Source: Bacillota bacterium
GTDB taxonomy: Bacteria > Bacillota > Sulfobacillia > Sulfobacillales > Sulfobacillaceae
Assembly (NCBI GenBank): GCA_021820965.1
Contig: JAKACZ010000007.1
Span: 62,001 to 126,000, forward strand
Length of the DNA stretch: 64,000 nt
Reading direction: 5' to 3'
Shown piece by piece: positions 1 through 8,540 of this stretch (positions are counted from its first letter, which is position 1; each line of letters begins with the position of its first letter). Below the pieces are notes generated by a model, which worked only from the letters and a program-made list of their open reading frames with translations, was not told the DNA's origin and made no database searches. The translations under genes were made by a program, and so were the position numbers.

Positions 1-2
1 TT

Positions 3-1064
3 GTCGGGATCTCCGGACTGGGAATCGTGGCTGGGCAGTTGCCTGGCGGTGCGTTGGCGGATCGCCTGGGGGTGAGCCGCATGATTGTTGTGGGACTGAC
101 CGTCGCTGCCTGTGCCAATCTGCTGGCGGGCTTAACCCGAAATCCAGTTCTGTTTGGGGCGGCATACGGTGTCGCATTTTTCGCATCGGCCAGCATCAGT
201 CCGGCCTTTTACGGAGCCGCAGCGGCACAGGTTGGCCAGGGAAAAAATCTTCGCTCGGTGGGCTTGCTGATTACTGCCCAAAACGGCGGTATCGCGGCGG
301 GAGCTTTGGTGGCCTGGCCTTTCTTATCGATGCACTTGGGCAGCATCTTCTTCCTCGCGGCCTTCATCGACGTTGTAGGAATTGGCGTAGCTTGGCGCTT
401 TGTGACGAGGCCACAGCCAGACAGGGGACCCAGGGCATTTCAGTGGTCAGATTGGATTTCTCTTCCCCCTAGAGAAAATCGTATGTTTTGGCCGGTGGCG
501 CTGGCGGGATTCCTTCTAGGCGTGCTGTACAGCCAAATGTGGTCGACAGTGCCCATTGTCTGGGCCCATAGGGCAGGGGCAGCGTCCGTATTCGCGCTGT
601 TATGGTTTCTCAACGGGGCCGCCATCTTCACCTGTGAACGGCCGATCGCTCGAGCTCTCGAACATCGGAGTCCCAAGTTCTGGATGGCAGCGGCCGGCAT
701 CATCTATGGCATGGCACTGGGATTGTTCAATCTTGGCGACACCCTGCCGGTGCTTGTGGTCAGTTTTGGTGTTCTCACGCTGGCGGAGCTGATTTATGAG
801 CCATTTCCGCCGACGTTTTATTCGGCGGCGGCTCCGACCGGACACCAGGCCCGCTTCCAGGCCGCCGGCAATGTGACCAATGCGGCGGGGCTGGTGGTAG
901 GGCCTGTGATCGGCGATCTACTTCTGCAGTGGAACCGACCGGATCTGGTGTGGAGCCTGATGGCGGTGTTGGGCCTACTCTCGGCACTCTCCATCGTTCG
1001 GGCTCGAACCCCACATGCCGCCTGGGAGCAAATTTCCAACGAAGTGAGGGATTCTTTTGAGTAA
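3..1064 (+). CDS. MFS transporter, 5' end outside the window
   Basis: C-terminal about 353 residues of a major facilitator superfamily permease; the reading frame is already open at base 3, so the true start lies upstream. The first residues contain the conserved loop between helices 2 and 3 (G-ALADRLGVSR), followed by roughly ten hydrophobic segments, so only helices 1 and 2 are missing. The substrate cannot be told. The stop overlaps the start of the downstream S9 peptidase by 8 bases, suggesting co-transcription; such pairs often handle peptides or their products, but that is inference. Confidence 0.85.
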   Translation, partial: VGISGLGIVAGQLPGGALADRLGVSRMIVVGLTVAACANLLAGLTRNPVLFGAAYGVAFFASASISPAFYGAAAAQVGQGKNLRSVGLLITAQNGGIAAGALVAWPFLSMHLGSIFFLAAFIDVVGIGVAWRFVTRPQPDRGPRAFQWSDWISLPPRENRMFWPVALAGFLLGVLYSQMWSTVPIVWAHRAGAASVFALLWFLNGAAIFTCERPIARALEHRSPKFWMAAAGIIYGMALGLFNLGDTLPVLVVSFGVLTLAELIYEPFPPTFYSAAAPTGHQARFQAAGNVTNAAGLVVGPVIGDLLLQWNRPDLVWSLMAVLGLLSALSIVRARTPHAAWEQISNEVRDSFE

Positions 1065-3216
1065 CCGAGTTAAAATACGATTGACCTTAGATGACTATTA
1101 CTCGTTCACCCAGGTGACCGAATGCGTGGTCTCTCCGGATGGGAGTCTAGCGGCCTACATTCAGCAGACGCCGCTTAAACAGAAGAATGATTATACCCGC
1201 AACTTGTATATCGTATCAACCGACGGAACTGGTTCCCCGCATATGGTGAGCCGGGGGTATCGGTATGATCGCATGCCTCGCTTTTCACCCGACGGGAAGC
1301 GGCTGGCCCTCTTGTCGAAACGGCCGTCGGAAGCGCCCAACGACCAGCAAGCATCCTCCAAGGGCGACCAAGAGCCGGAGTTGCGCCCGCAGATCTGGAT
1401 CTATGACTTGCAATGGGGAGGAGACGCGCGTCAGCTTACCACCCGGGCTGAAGGCGTCGACAGCTTTTCATGGGCTCCTGACGGCATCCAGCTGGTTTTC
1501 ACGGCACGCGCTCCCTCTGAGGCTGACGCCCAATATCTTCAGTCTATACGAGAAAAGAAGAGTCCTGGGCCCTGGGTACTCACCCGGGTGCAGCATAAAA
1601 CCGACGAAGGCGGGTATCTCGACAACGTGCCGACTCACCTGTTCCTGCTCGACGTAGCGTCCGGTGAGGTCGACCAGCTGACCACCGGATCAGCGAGCGA
1701 GTCAGACCCGGTGTGGTCGCCGGATGGGAAGTGGATTCTCTTTCGATCAAACCGGACGGGGGACATGGACAACAACCGGCGGTTCGACTTGTGGCTGATT
1801 TCGCCCACTACCCGGGAAGTGCGACGCTTGACCTGCGGAGACGTGGACGCACAGCATGCGGTGTTTTCTCCTGATGGCTCTGAGGTAGCCTTTATCAGTT
1901 CGCGCAAGCCTGAGAACAGTTATCTAGTCAATCGGCTGTGGACCATTGCCGTGGAGTCGGCAGAACCGGACCCGCGGTTTCCCGAAAACTTAGGCGTCGG
2001 TTGGGCAAATATTGGCGGAGTGGTTTCCGACGATGTGTCTGGTGACCCGGTGGAGCATGCCAGGGTGTATCCGATTGCCAAGAAGACCTCGCCAGCCGTT
2101 TTGGTCTGTGAAGCTTTTGAAGGGTTTATTACGGGACCGGTTCGCTTTGACGGGCCAGACCATATTCTGGCCTTGGCGTCTGATCGCGCCCAGACAAAAC
2201 TGTTCCGGCTGGGCATCCGCGATCATTCTTTTCAGGCGCTGTACCCCCTCGGATTATCGGGGACGATTGCCGATTTCGACGCCCAAAATCACCACCGGGT
2301 AGTCGTAGCCAACTATCCAGACACCGGCCCGGAGTGTCTGGCAATTAGCGACGATGGTGTCTTCCAGCTTTCTCAGGCATCGTCCGCCTGGCTGTCACAA
2401 CGGACAACGGTGCCCTTCCAACGTATCCAATACCGTGACCACGACGGGCAGGAAATAGAGGCCTTGGTGCTGGCGCCCCCGGGCTTCACCCCGAACCGCC
2501 CGGTACCGCTGCTGGTTTCTATTCATGGCGGTCCGATGGACCATGAAGCGCCTGAATTCGAGTTTGAGACTCAATACTGGGCCAACCGCGGATATATGGT
2601 GCTCTTGGTCAACTATCGCGGCTCTACATCCTATGGAGAGGCATTCTGCGAAGTGATCAGGGGGCGGTGGGGACCCATGGAACATGACGACGTTATGTGC
2701 GGGGTCGACACTCTGATTGAAAAGGGATGGGCAGATCCAAAGCGGCTCTTTTGCACCGGATTTTCCATGGGAGGAATCATGACCAACTGGGCAGTTGGTC
2801 ATACCGACCGATTCCGCGCAGCTGTGACAGAACACGGGGTGTGGGATTACGTTTCCGCGTTTGGCACCGACGACTGCCACCTGTGGTGGCAAGACGATAT
2901 GGGGGTGCCCTGGCAGAATCCAAAATTGTATTACCGGTGCTCGCCGATGAGCGGCCTGGCGGACATTCGGACACCGACGCTGATTACGGCGGGTGAAAAA
3001 GACTGGCGTTGTCCGTTGAGTCAAGCCGAGCAGCTATATATGGCACTCAAGAAGCGGGGCGTGGACACGGAGCTGGTCATCTATCCAGCCGAGCGACACA
3101 GTTCTTCGACCCGGCCGGCCAGGGCCATTGACCGTTTGCGACGAATTGACGAATGGTTTGCCCGTTACGGCGGTATTCCTGTCGGTCAAGGTTCCGAAGG
3201 GCATTCTGTCGAATAA
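1057..3216 (+). CDS. S9 family serine peptidase (acylaminoacyl-peptidase type)
   Basis: 719 residues, TTG start overlapping the MFS gene. Residues about 20-400 form a beta-propeller built of TolB/PD40-like repeats (SPDGSLAAYI, FSPDGKRLALLS, WAPDGIQLVFTA, WSPDGKWILFRS, FSPDGSEVAFIS). The C-terminal alpha/beta-hydrolase domain carries the oxyanion HGGP at 490-493, the nucleophile elbow GFSMGG with Ser570, Asp649 in GEKDWR and His681 in ERHSSS, so the triad is intact. The family cleaves short or N-acylated peptides in the cytoplasm. No signal peptide is visible. Next to a peptide-binding lipoprotein it fits peptide scavenging. Confidence 0.93.
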   Translation: MSNRVKIRLTLDDYYSFTQVTECVVSPDGSLAAYIQQTPLKQKNDYTRNLYIVSTDGTGSPHMVSRGYRYDRMPRFSPDGKRLALLSKRPSEAPNDQQASSKGDQEPELRPQIWIYDLQWGGDARQLTTRAEGVDSFSWAPDGIQLVFTARAPSEADAQYLQSIREKKSPGPWVLTRVQHKTDEGGYLDNVPTHLFLLDVASGEVDQLTTGSASESDPVWSPDGKWILFRSNRTGDMDNNRRFDLWLISPTTREVRRLTCGDVDAQHAVFSPDGSEVAFISSRKPENSYLVNRLWTIAVESAEPDPRFPENLGVGWANIGGVVSDDVSGDPVEHARVYPIAKKTSPAVLVCEAFEGFITGPVRFDGPDHILALASDRAQTKLFRLGIRDHSFQALYPLGLSGTIADFDAQNHHRVVVANYPDTGPECLAISDDGVFQLSQASSAWLSQRTTVPFQRIQYRDHDGQEIEALVLAPPGFTPNRPVPLLVSIHGGPMDHEAPEFEFETQYWANRGYMVLLVNYRGSTSYGEAFCEVIRGRWGPMEHDDVMCGVDTLIEKGWADPKRLFCTGFSMGGIMTNWAVGHTDRFRAAVTEHGVWDYVSAFGTDDCHLWWQDDMGVPWQNPKLYYRCSPMSGLADIRTPTLITAGEKDWRCPLSQAEQLYMALKKRGVDTELVIYPAERHSSSTRPARAIDRLRRIDEWFARYGGIPVGQGSEGHSVE

Positions 3217-3244
3217 CACGGAGAATTCGTAATAATGCAGGAGC

Positions 3245-3264
3245 ATTCGCGATGCTTCGCGAAT
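3245..3264. promoter_or_regulatory. Perfect 8-bp inverted repeat upstream of the peptide-binding protein gene
   Basis: ATTCGCGA, loop TGCT, TCGCGAAT, ending 33 bases before the ATG of the next gene and before its GAGGAGG ribosome site. It could be an operator or a 5'-UTR hairpin; the sequence does not say which. Confidence 0.45.
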
Positions 3265-3296
3265 TAGAAAGAACTCAGAACGAGGAGGCAAATATC

Positions 3297-5048
3297 ATGC
3301 GAAGAATAGCGTTTGTGGCTGGAATATCAGCCCTGAGTTTGTTGGCCGCCGGCTGCGGCAGTGCGGCCACGACAGGGTCTTCGAACCCTTCCAGCTCGTC
3401 ATCCACGTCAGGTCCGCAAAAGGGTGGCACCGTGGTCTATGCCCTACCTTCCGGGAACTCGCCGAACTGGTTTTTCCCGCTGATTTCTTATGCGGCGGAC
3501 AGCGCCCTTAACTTCACCGTGGACGAGACGTCGTATCTGCCTTTGGTGTACTTCAACCAGAAGGGCCAGGTGAGCGATTATTATGGTCTCGCGACCTCGA
3601 TCGACGCTAACAAGGCCGGAACGCAGTTCACCGTCCACATGAGCCCAAAATTCAAGTGGTCCAACGGCTATCCAGTGACTGCGCAGGATGTCGTCTTCAC
3701 CTATCAACTCATGAGGGCGGCGAGCTTGTCGGGAACCCATTATGCATGGACGTTTAACGGACAAGGATTTGGTGGTATGCCAAACGAGTGGAAGTCTGTG
3801 AAAGCGGTTGGGCAGCATACCGTTGTCATCACCACCACCAAGCCGGTCAACCAGGCGTGGTTTGAGGATAACGGCATTGTGGAAATTATCCCGGTGCCCA
3901 AGTCGGTTTGGGACAGGTATCCCGGCAACATGGCCCAAGAGCTGAAGTGGATTAAGTCCATCGCCAACCAGCCCAACAATAAAGCATACCAAGTGGTGGA
4001 CGGCCCCTTCAAGTTTTCGAGCTACAGTCCCAACAACAACTGGACGTACGTACCCAATCCCGGCTTTGGCGGGCATAAGCCATACATCGCCAAACTGGTC
4101 TACCAGTATGAGACCTCGGACGCTGCGGAATTTGCTGCCCTCAAGCAGGGCACGATCAACGTTGGATACCTGCCCGCCGCGGACGTAGCCAGCCAGAGCG
4201 AACTGCAAAACGACACCATCGTGCCGCAGTATCAGATCTCGTTCAACTATCTGCAACTGAATCAGAGCCCCAAGGCGCCGGGTGGGATTGGCAAGGCGTT
4301 CGCCGACGTGAAGGTACGGCGGGCGCTGCAGATGGGAGTCGACCAGAAGGCTATCATTAAGAACATTTGGCACGGCTACGGAGTGACTGAAGACACTGTT
4401 CTGGCACCTAAGCCTCAAATTCCTGCGATGGATCCACAGTTGATAAATCACCCGCTTTACCCGTATAACCCGGCCCAAGGTAAGAAGCTGTTGGAGAGCG
4501 ATGGATATCACATGGTAAACGGCGTCATGGAAAAAAACGGCATCAAACTGGAATTTACCATGCTTTGCGCCAACGGCCAGGCTAGCTACACGACCATTGA
4601 TCAGCTGCTACAGTCTGATTGGGCTAGAGAGGGGATTAAGGTCAACCTGAAATTTGAGACCTTCAACCAAGTCATTTCCAATACCCAGTCGAATCCGACT
4701 CAGTGGGCGGCGCAGCAATGGAACGGTGGTTGGGGATATGCCACCTTGTGGCCGTCGGGTGACGGGCTCTTCAACACCGGTGGCGGAGAAAACGTGGGGA
4801 CGTACAGCAACCGAACCATGAACAAGTTGATACAGGGGACCGAAAGCCCTGCTCCCAGCATCCAAGCATCACTGCAAAGAATGTACCAATATGAGGAGTT
4901 CGCGGCCAAAAATCTGCCGTCGGTTATTCTTCTGCCGGATCAGCCCACTCTGACCGTTATCGCGAAGAATGTGCATGGTGCGATTAAGACCTACAATCCG
5001 ATTGGCGGATGGTTGTTTCCTAACCAATGGTGGATTTCGTCCAACTAG
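3297..5048 (+). CDS. Oligopeptide/dipeptide ABC transporter substrate-binding lipoprotein (SBP_bac_5)
   Basis: 583 residues from the ATG at 3297. This start is chosen because GAGGAGG lies about 8 bases upstream and it gives a clean lipoprotein signal (MRRIAFVAG.., lipobox LAAGC with Cys20) followed by a Ser/Thr/Pro-rich linker. The mature part has family 5 features: a KGGTVVYALPSG opening, an FTVHMSPKFKWSNGYPVTAQDVVFT segment typical of OppA/DppA proteins, and VRRALQMGVDQKAI. It would bind a peptide or similar solute outside the membrane. No permease or ATPase genes follow, so the protein must use subunits encoded elsewhere. Confidence 0.93.
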   Translation: MRRIAFVAGISALSLLAAGCGSAATTGSSNPSSSSSTSGPQKGGTVVYALPSGNSPNWFFPLISYAADSALNFTVDETSYLPLVYFNQKGQVSDYYGLATSIDANKAGTQFTVHMSPKFKWSNGYPVTAQDVVFTYQLMRAASLSGTHYAWTFNGQGFGGMPNEWKSVKAVGQHTVVITTTKPVNQAWFEDNGIVEIIPVPKSVWDRYPGNMAQELKWIKSIANQPNNKAYQVVDGPFKFSSYSPNNNWTYVPNPGFGGHKPYIAKLVYQYETSDAAEFAALKQGTINVGYLPAADVASQSELQNDTIVPQYQISFNYLQLNQSPKAPGGIGKAFADVKVRRALQMGVDQKAIIKNIWHGYGVTEDTVLAPKPQIPAMDPQLINHPLYPYNPAQGKKLLESDGYHMVNGVMEKNGIKLEFTMLCANGQASYTTIDQLLQSDWAREGIKVNLKFETFNQVISNTQSNPTQWAAQQWNGGWGYATLWPSGDGLFNTGGGENVGTYSNRTMNKLIQGTESPAPSIQASLQRMYQYEEFAAKNLPSVILLPDQPTLTVIAKNVHGAIKTYNPIGGWLFPNQWWISSN

Positions 5049-5070
5049 GCTCCGCCACAGTCAAAAACTC

Positions 5071-5100
5071 AGAGGCTGCATATCGGTGACGCAGCCTCTT
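5071..5100 (+). terminator. Hairpin between convergent genes
   Basis: AGAGGCTGC and GCAGCCTCT form a perfect 9-bp stem with an 11-base loop, 22 bases after the lipoprotein stop. The T run is short, so it may terminate transcription from both sides weakly. Confidence 0.6.
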
Positions 5101-5198
5101 GCTGTGCGGGGCTCGTTAGGCCGCTGAGCCTCGCGCGGCATTGATAGACCGCGCCGGAAATCGGCGGCTTCGTGGCGGGTAAGGCCTTAACCGGGTTC

Positions 5199-5765
5199 TC
5201 ATACGAATAAGGTGCCCATAGGAATAGTCAGCTCTGGAAACATCGAGGGACTTAGCGTATCCCCGGGGTGGTATTCGGTAGTCCAACGTAGGATCGAACC
5301 GTCGTGCAGGTAGACATTGAGAATCTTCGCTTCAGGCTCTACGATCCAGTACTCTTGAACACCCACGCGTTGATAGAGATTCAATTTGCGGATGGTATCG
5401 TTTGTGGCAGTCGAAGGTGAAATAATTTCGATGACCAAGATTGGCACGCCCAAGATCCGCTGATCATGGCCATAATCGCCGCACATCACAAACAAGTCGG
5501 GTTGTACCACCGTTGTCGTGAGTTCATTGCTTTCAAAAGTCAGATCCAGCGGTGCCATATAGGGGGTACAGAGTCTACCGTGAAGATATTGACGAAGATG
5601 AAAAAATAATTCGCCCAGGATTTGTTGATGCTCTGGCGTGGGACTGGCCATCAGGTATGGCACACCGTCAATCACTTCCCATCGTTCTGGGCCGCTCCAG
5701 GTTAGATAGTCAGCATAAGTATAGGTTTTGGTCCGGTTTGTCGTAGGCTTGGACACAGCGCTCAT
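5199..5765 (-). CDS. Uma2 family (DUF820) putative endonuclease
   Basis: 188 residues. It matches the Uma2/DUF820 fold: an N-terminal YTYADYLTWSGPERWEVIDGVPYLMASPTPEHQ segment, a central QPDLFVMCG, and the PD-(D/E)xK-like core VIEIISPST followed by KLNLYQRVGVQEYWIVEP. The family belongs to the restriction-endonuclease-like superfamily; its biological role is unknown and members are abundant in cyanobacteria and some Firmicutes. The gene is alone on the minus strand, convergent with the lipoprotein gene. An AAAGG lies directly against the ATG, which is too close to be an ideal ribosome site, so the start may be off by a few codons. Confidence 0.85.
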   Translation of the reverse strand: MSAVSKPTTNRTKTYTYADYLTWSGPERWEVIDGVPYLMASPTPEHQQILGELFFHLRQYLHGRLCTPYMAPLDLTFESNELTTTVVQPDLFVMCGDYGHDQRILGVPILVIEIISPSTATNDTIRKLNLYQRVGVQEYWIVEPEAKILNVYLHDGSILRWTTEYHPGDTLSPSMFPELTIPMGTLFV

Positions 5766-6069
5766 CCTTTCGATGCCGGTAAAACAGTTACTGACGGCAG
5801 GTGAACACCCTGATCATACCGTGCGGCCGTGCCCAGTCAACCGATCCGGGGCTGGAATCCGTGAAGCGGAGGATTGACCCCAAAATCAAACGTGCGCGGT
5901 GTGAGTGCGCTTGCTCCCCGTCATGAACGGGTCTGCTGATGCTAACCCCAATCAAATGCAATCGAAAGAAGTCTTCCCGCGCGATTCTGCGCATTCGCCG
6001 TCTCCATGTGATACCATTTTCTTTGGATGGTTTTTTCAATGGGCACACGAATCCTCTGGGGAAAGGAGC

Positions 6070-6687
6070 GTGGCCATAATTTTTCCCGATTTGCGGCATA
6101 CTCTTCGCGCCGACGAGCCGCCTTTTGAGGCGTGGACCAAACCAGCCGCCATCATGGTGCTTGTAGCTCGATATCCCGAACCGGCCGTACTACTGATTCA
6201 CCGGCCAGACACCCTGACGCACCACGCCGGCCAGATTGCCTGTCCCGGCGGATCGTTCGATCCACGTTTTGATCATTCCCTCTGGGACGCGGCATGCCGG
6301 GAGACGGAGGAGGAGGTGGGGATTCAGGTACCCCAGGATGCCTTTGCTGGATTTCTTGACCCGGTTCACATTGGCGTGACCGGCTACACGTTGCTTCCGG
6401 CCGTGGCGGTGATTGACGCGCCGATGGCTGTGTACCCCAACCCCGACGAAGTTGCCGCCTATCAGTGGGTTTCGCTGCGCGAAATGCGTACCGTGCGCAA
6501 GATGAGCAGGATTATGGGCGCGGGGGTGACTTACCGGATGCCGGAGTTTCCCCTGGCATGGGGCCGGCTCTGGGGGGCAACTGCCCGGGTTATGGACCAA
6601 TTGCTGGGCCATGTTGCGCCCGACCTGGGTGAAAGCCTTTCCCAACCGGGGGTGAAGGGTGCACATCAAAAAGCTTCTGCAGATTGA
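6070..6687 (+). CDS. NUDIX hydrolase, CoA-pyrophosphatase type
   Basis: 205 residues from the GTG at 6070, preceded by AAAGGAG; the frame stays open upstream to 5905 but that part shows no family similarity. The protein has the CoA-type extension LTHHAGQIACPGG immediately before the NUDIX box (GGSFDP..., REtEEEVGI with the metal-binding glutamates). These enzymes split CoA and its thioesters to 4'-phosphopantetheine and 3',5'-ADP in the cytoplasm. The last 29 bases overlap the next gene, which starts a packed run of five more genes. Confidence 0.88.
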   Translation: MAIIFPDLRHTLRADEPPFEAWTKPAAIMVLVARYPEPAVLLIHRPDTLTHHAGQIACPGGSFDPRFDHSLWDAACRETEEEVGIQVPQDAFAGFLDPVHIGVTGYTLLPAVAVIDAPMAVYPNPDEVAAYQWVSLREMRTVRKMSRIMGAGVTYRMPEFPLAWGRLWGATARVMDQLLGHVAPDLGESLSQPGVKGAHQKASAD

Positions 6688-7369
6688 TGAACTGGAGGCG
6701 GCCAGCCGTCTTGAGGCCGAAATTTGGGGAGCTTCGGATCCTACACCGCGCGCCCTCTTGGCGGTGTTTGCCCATCGTGGCGGGGTAGTTCTGGGCGCGT
6801 GGGATCAAGAAGGCCTGGTCGGAATTTCGGTGGGGTTTCCCGGATTGGACGGGCGCGGGCGCACCTACCTGCACTCGCATCTGTTGGGGGTTAAGCCCGC
6901 ATATCGGCAAAAACGTGTGGGCGAGGCATTGAAACGGGAGCAGTGGCGGTTTGCCCGCGAGTGCGGGTTCGCCTATATCGGTTGGACCTACGATCCGTTG
7001 ATGGCCGGCAATGCCTGGTTCAATTTACATGTTCTTGGTGCCCGGGTCGACAAACTTGAAGAGGACGTCTACGGCCGTCTCAACGATGCACTGAACCGAG
7101 ACCAACCCACTCATCGGTTTTGGGTGGTGTGGAATCCCGAGCGCCCGCATTTGCTCAGGCCGTCGGCCGTGCCTCGATACCTGCCAATCCCCGGTGACAT
7201 GATTGCGTTGAGGCGGGATCACCCCGAAACATCGCGTCTTTTGGCCGACCAGTGGTTTTCCCAGGCGCGCCAATGGTGGCAAGCCGGCTGGCGCGTGGAC
7301 GGTGTCGAGCGAGATAAGGCTGGTGTGAAATATCGGTGGAGTAAAGCCGAGGAAGGGGGCGAAGGTTAG
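6659..7369 (+). CDS. COG3375-type GNAT acyltransferase, probable D-amino acid N-succinyltransferase
   Basis: 236 residues, GTG start inside the NUDIX gene. Family features are YLHSHLLGVKPAYRQKRVGEALK (acyl-CoA-binding motif A), GWTYDPLMAGNAWFNLHVLGA and PTHRFWVVW. GNAT proteins of this group sit next to N-succinylamino acid racemases. In Geobacillus kaustophilus the neighbour was shown to transfer succinyl from succinyl-CoA to D-amino acids. The gene order here (GNAT, racemase, M20 hydrolase) is the same, so I infer this role. It is one base from the racemase start. Confidence 0.8.
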   Translation: MHIKKLLQIDELEAASRLEAEIWGASDPTPRALLAVFAHRGGVVLGAWDQEGLVGISVGFPGLDGRGRTYLHSHLLGVKPAYRQKRVGEALKREQWRFARECGFAYIGWTYDPLMAGNAWFNLHVLGARVDKLEEDVYGRLNDALNRDQPTHRFWVVWNPERPHLLRPSAVPRYLPIPGDMIALRRDHPETSRLLADQWFSQARQWWQAGWRVDGVERDKAGVKYRWSKAEEGGEG

Positions 7370-7370
7370 G

Positions 7371-8540
7371 TTGCGCATCGATGCAGTCGATTTGGATTTT
7401 GTTCAGATTCCATTAAAAGCGCCTTTTGAAACCTCGTTCGGTATCGAGACGGTCAAGAGCGCTTGGCTGGTGACGGTCACGTCCGAAGGGCTTCGCGGGT
7501 ATGCGGAATGTGTCGCTGATGTGCAGCCGCTCTACAGCGAAGAGACCCATGCGTCAGTGTATTTCGCGTGGAAGAACGCGCTCTTGCCCCGGGTTTTGGC
7601 GCAGGATATTGCCAGTCCCGAGGTGGTCATCCAGTTGATGGATCCGGTTCGCGGCAACCGCATGGCCAAAGCGGCCGTTGAAATGGCGATCTGGGACTGG
7701 TTTGCCAAAAGCCAGGGAAAGCCGCTGTGGGAGCTCTTAGGTGGTGACCCCTCCCGTATGCGCATTCCCGTAGGGGTGTCGATCGGGATTCAGCCCTCCC
7801 CCTCGGCACTGGTGGAGGTGGCTGAGCAGTATCTCGCCCAAGGCTACCGGCGTTTAAAAGTGAAGATTAAGCCCGGTAGTGACATTGGACCGTTGACTGC
7901 CCTTCGCCGCGCCGTGGGTCCCCAGGCCGCGATTATGGCGGATGCCAACTCGGCTTACCGGTTGAGCGACATCGACCGACTACGTGAACTCGATCCGCTG
8001 GACTTGATGATGCTGGAACAACCACTGGCCGAGGACGACCTGGTTGACCACCGGGTGCTGGCCCAAGCCTTGCGAACTCCCATCTGTTTGGACGAAGCTA
8101 TACGCAGCGATGACGATGCGCGTAAGGCTATCGAACTGGGTTCCTGCCGCATTATCAACGTCAAGGTGGGGCGCGTCGGCGGCCACGCCAGGGCTCGCCG
8201 CGTCCACGATATCGCGGCGGCAGCAGGGGTGCCGGTGTGGTGCGGCGGCATGCTGGAAACCGGCATCGGTCGGGCACACAACTTACATATGAGCACGCTT
8301 TTAGATTTTCGGCTGCCGGGTGACACCTCGGCAAGCGACCGCTATTTTGAACAGGATATTATCGATCCGCCATTTCGGTTAAACCCCGATGGCACCCTTA
8401 CCGTGCCGTCAGGACCGGGGATCGGGGTCGAACCGGATGGGGACCGGTTGCAACGGTTTTCCAGCCACCATGAAACCTGGCACGTCCAAAAGCAATGGCA
8501 AGGAGGGGGAGTGCCGTATGGTTCGCCGACCAGCTTCTGA
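7371..8540 (+). CDS. Enolase-superfamily N-succinylamino acid racemase / o-succinylbenzoate synthase
   Basis: 389 residues, TTG start preceded by GGAAGGGGG. It has the muconate-lactonizing subgroup core: catalytic pair KVKIK near residues 163-167, metal ligands in MADAN, MLEQPL and CLDEAI, and the opposite-face catalytic lysine in NVKVGRVGG. These enzymes racemise N-succinyl amino acids and many also make o-succinylbenzoate for menaquinone (MenC). No men genes are near, while the flanking GNAT and M20 genes point to the amino acid role. The C-terminus runs about 20 residues beyond the usual end and overlaps the M20 start by 23 bases. Confidence 0.88.
   Translation: MRIDAVDLDFVQIPLKAPFETSFGIETVKSAWLVTVTSEGLRGYAECVADVQPLYSEETHASVYFAWKNALLPRVLAQDIASPEVVIQLMDPVRGNRMAKAAVEMAIWDWFAKSQGKPLWELLGGDPSRMRIPVGVSIGIQPSPSALVEVAEQYLAQGYRRLKVKIKPGSDIGPLTALRRAVGPQAAIMADANSAYRLSDIDRLRELDPLDLMMLEQPLAEDDLVDHRVLAQALRTPICLDEAIRSDDDARKAIELGSCRIINVKVGRVGGHARARRVHDIAAAAGVPVWCGGMLETGIGRAHNLHMSTLLDFRLPGDTSASDRYFEQDIIDPPFRLNPDGTLTVPSGPGIGVEPDGDRLQRFSSHHETWHVQKQWQGGGVPYGSPTSF

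Noticed and set aside
3444..4511. 355-residue open frame on the minus strand
   Set aside because: Lies fully antisense to the peptide-binding lipoprotein gene, has no ribosome site and no family features.
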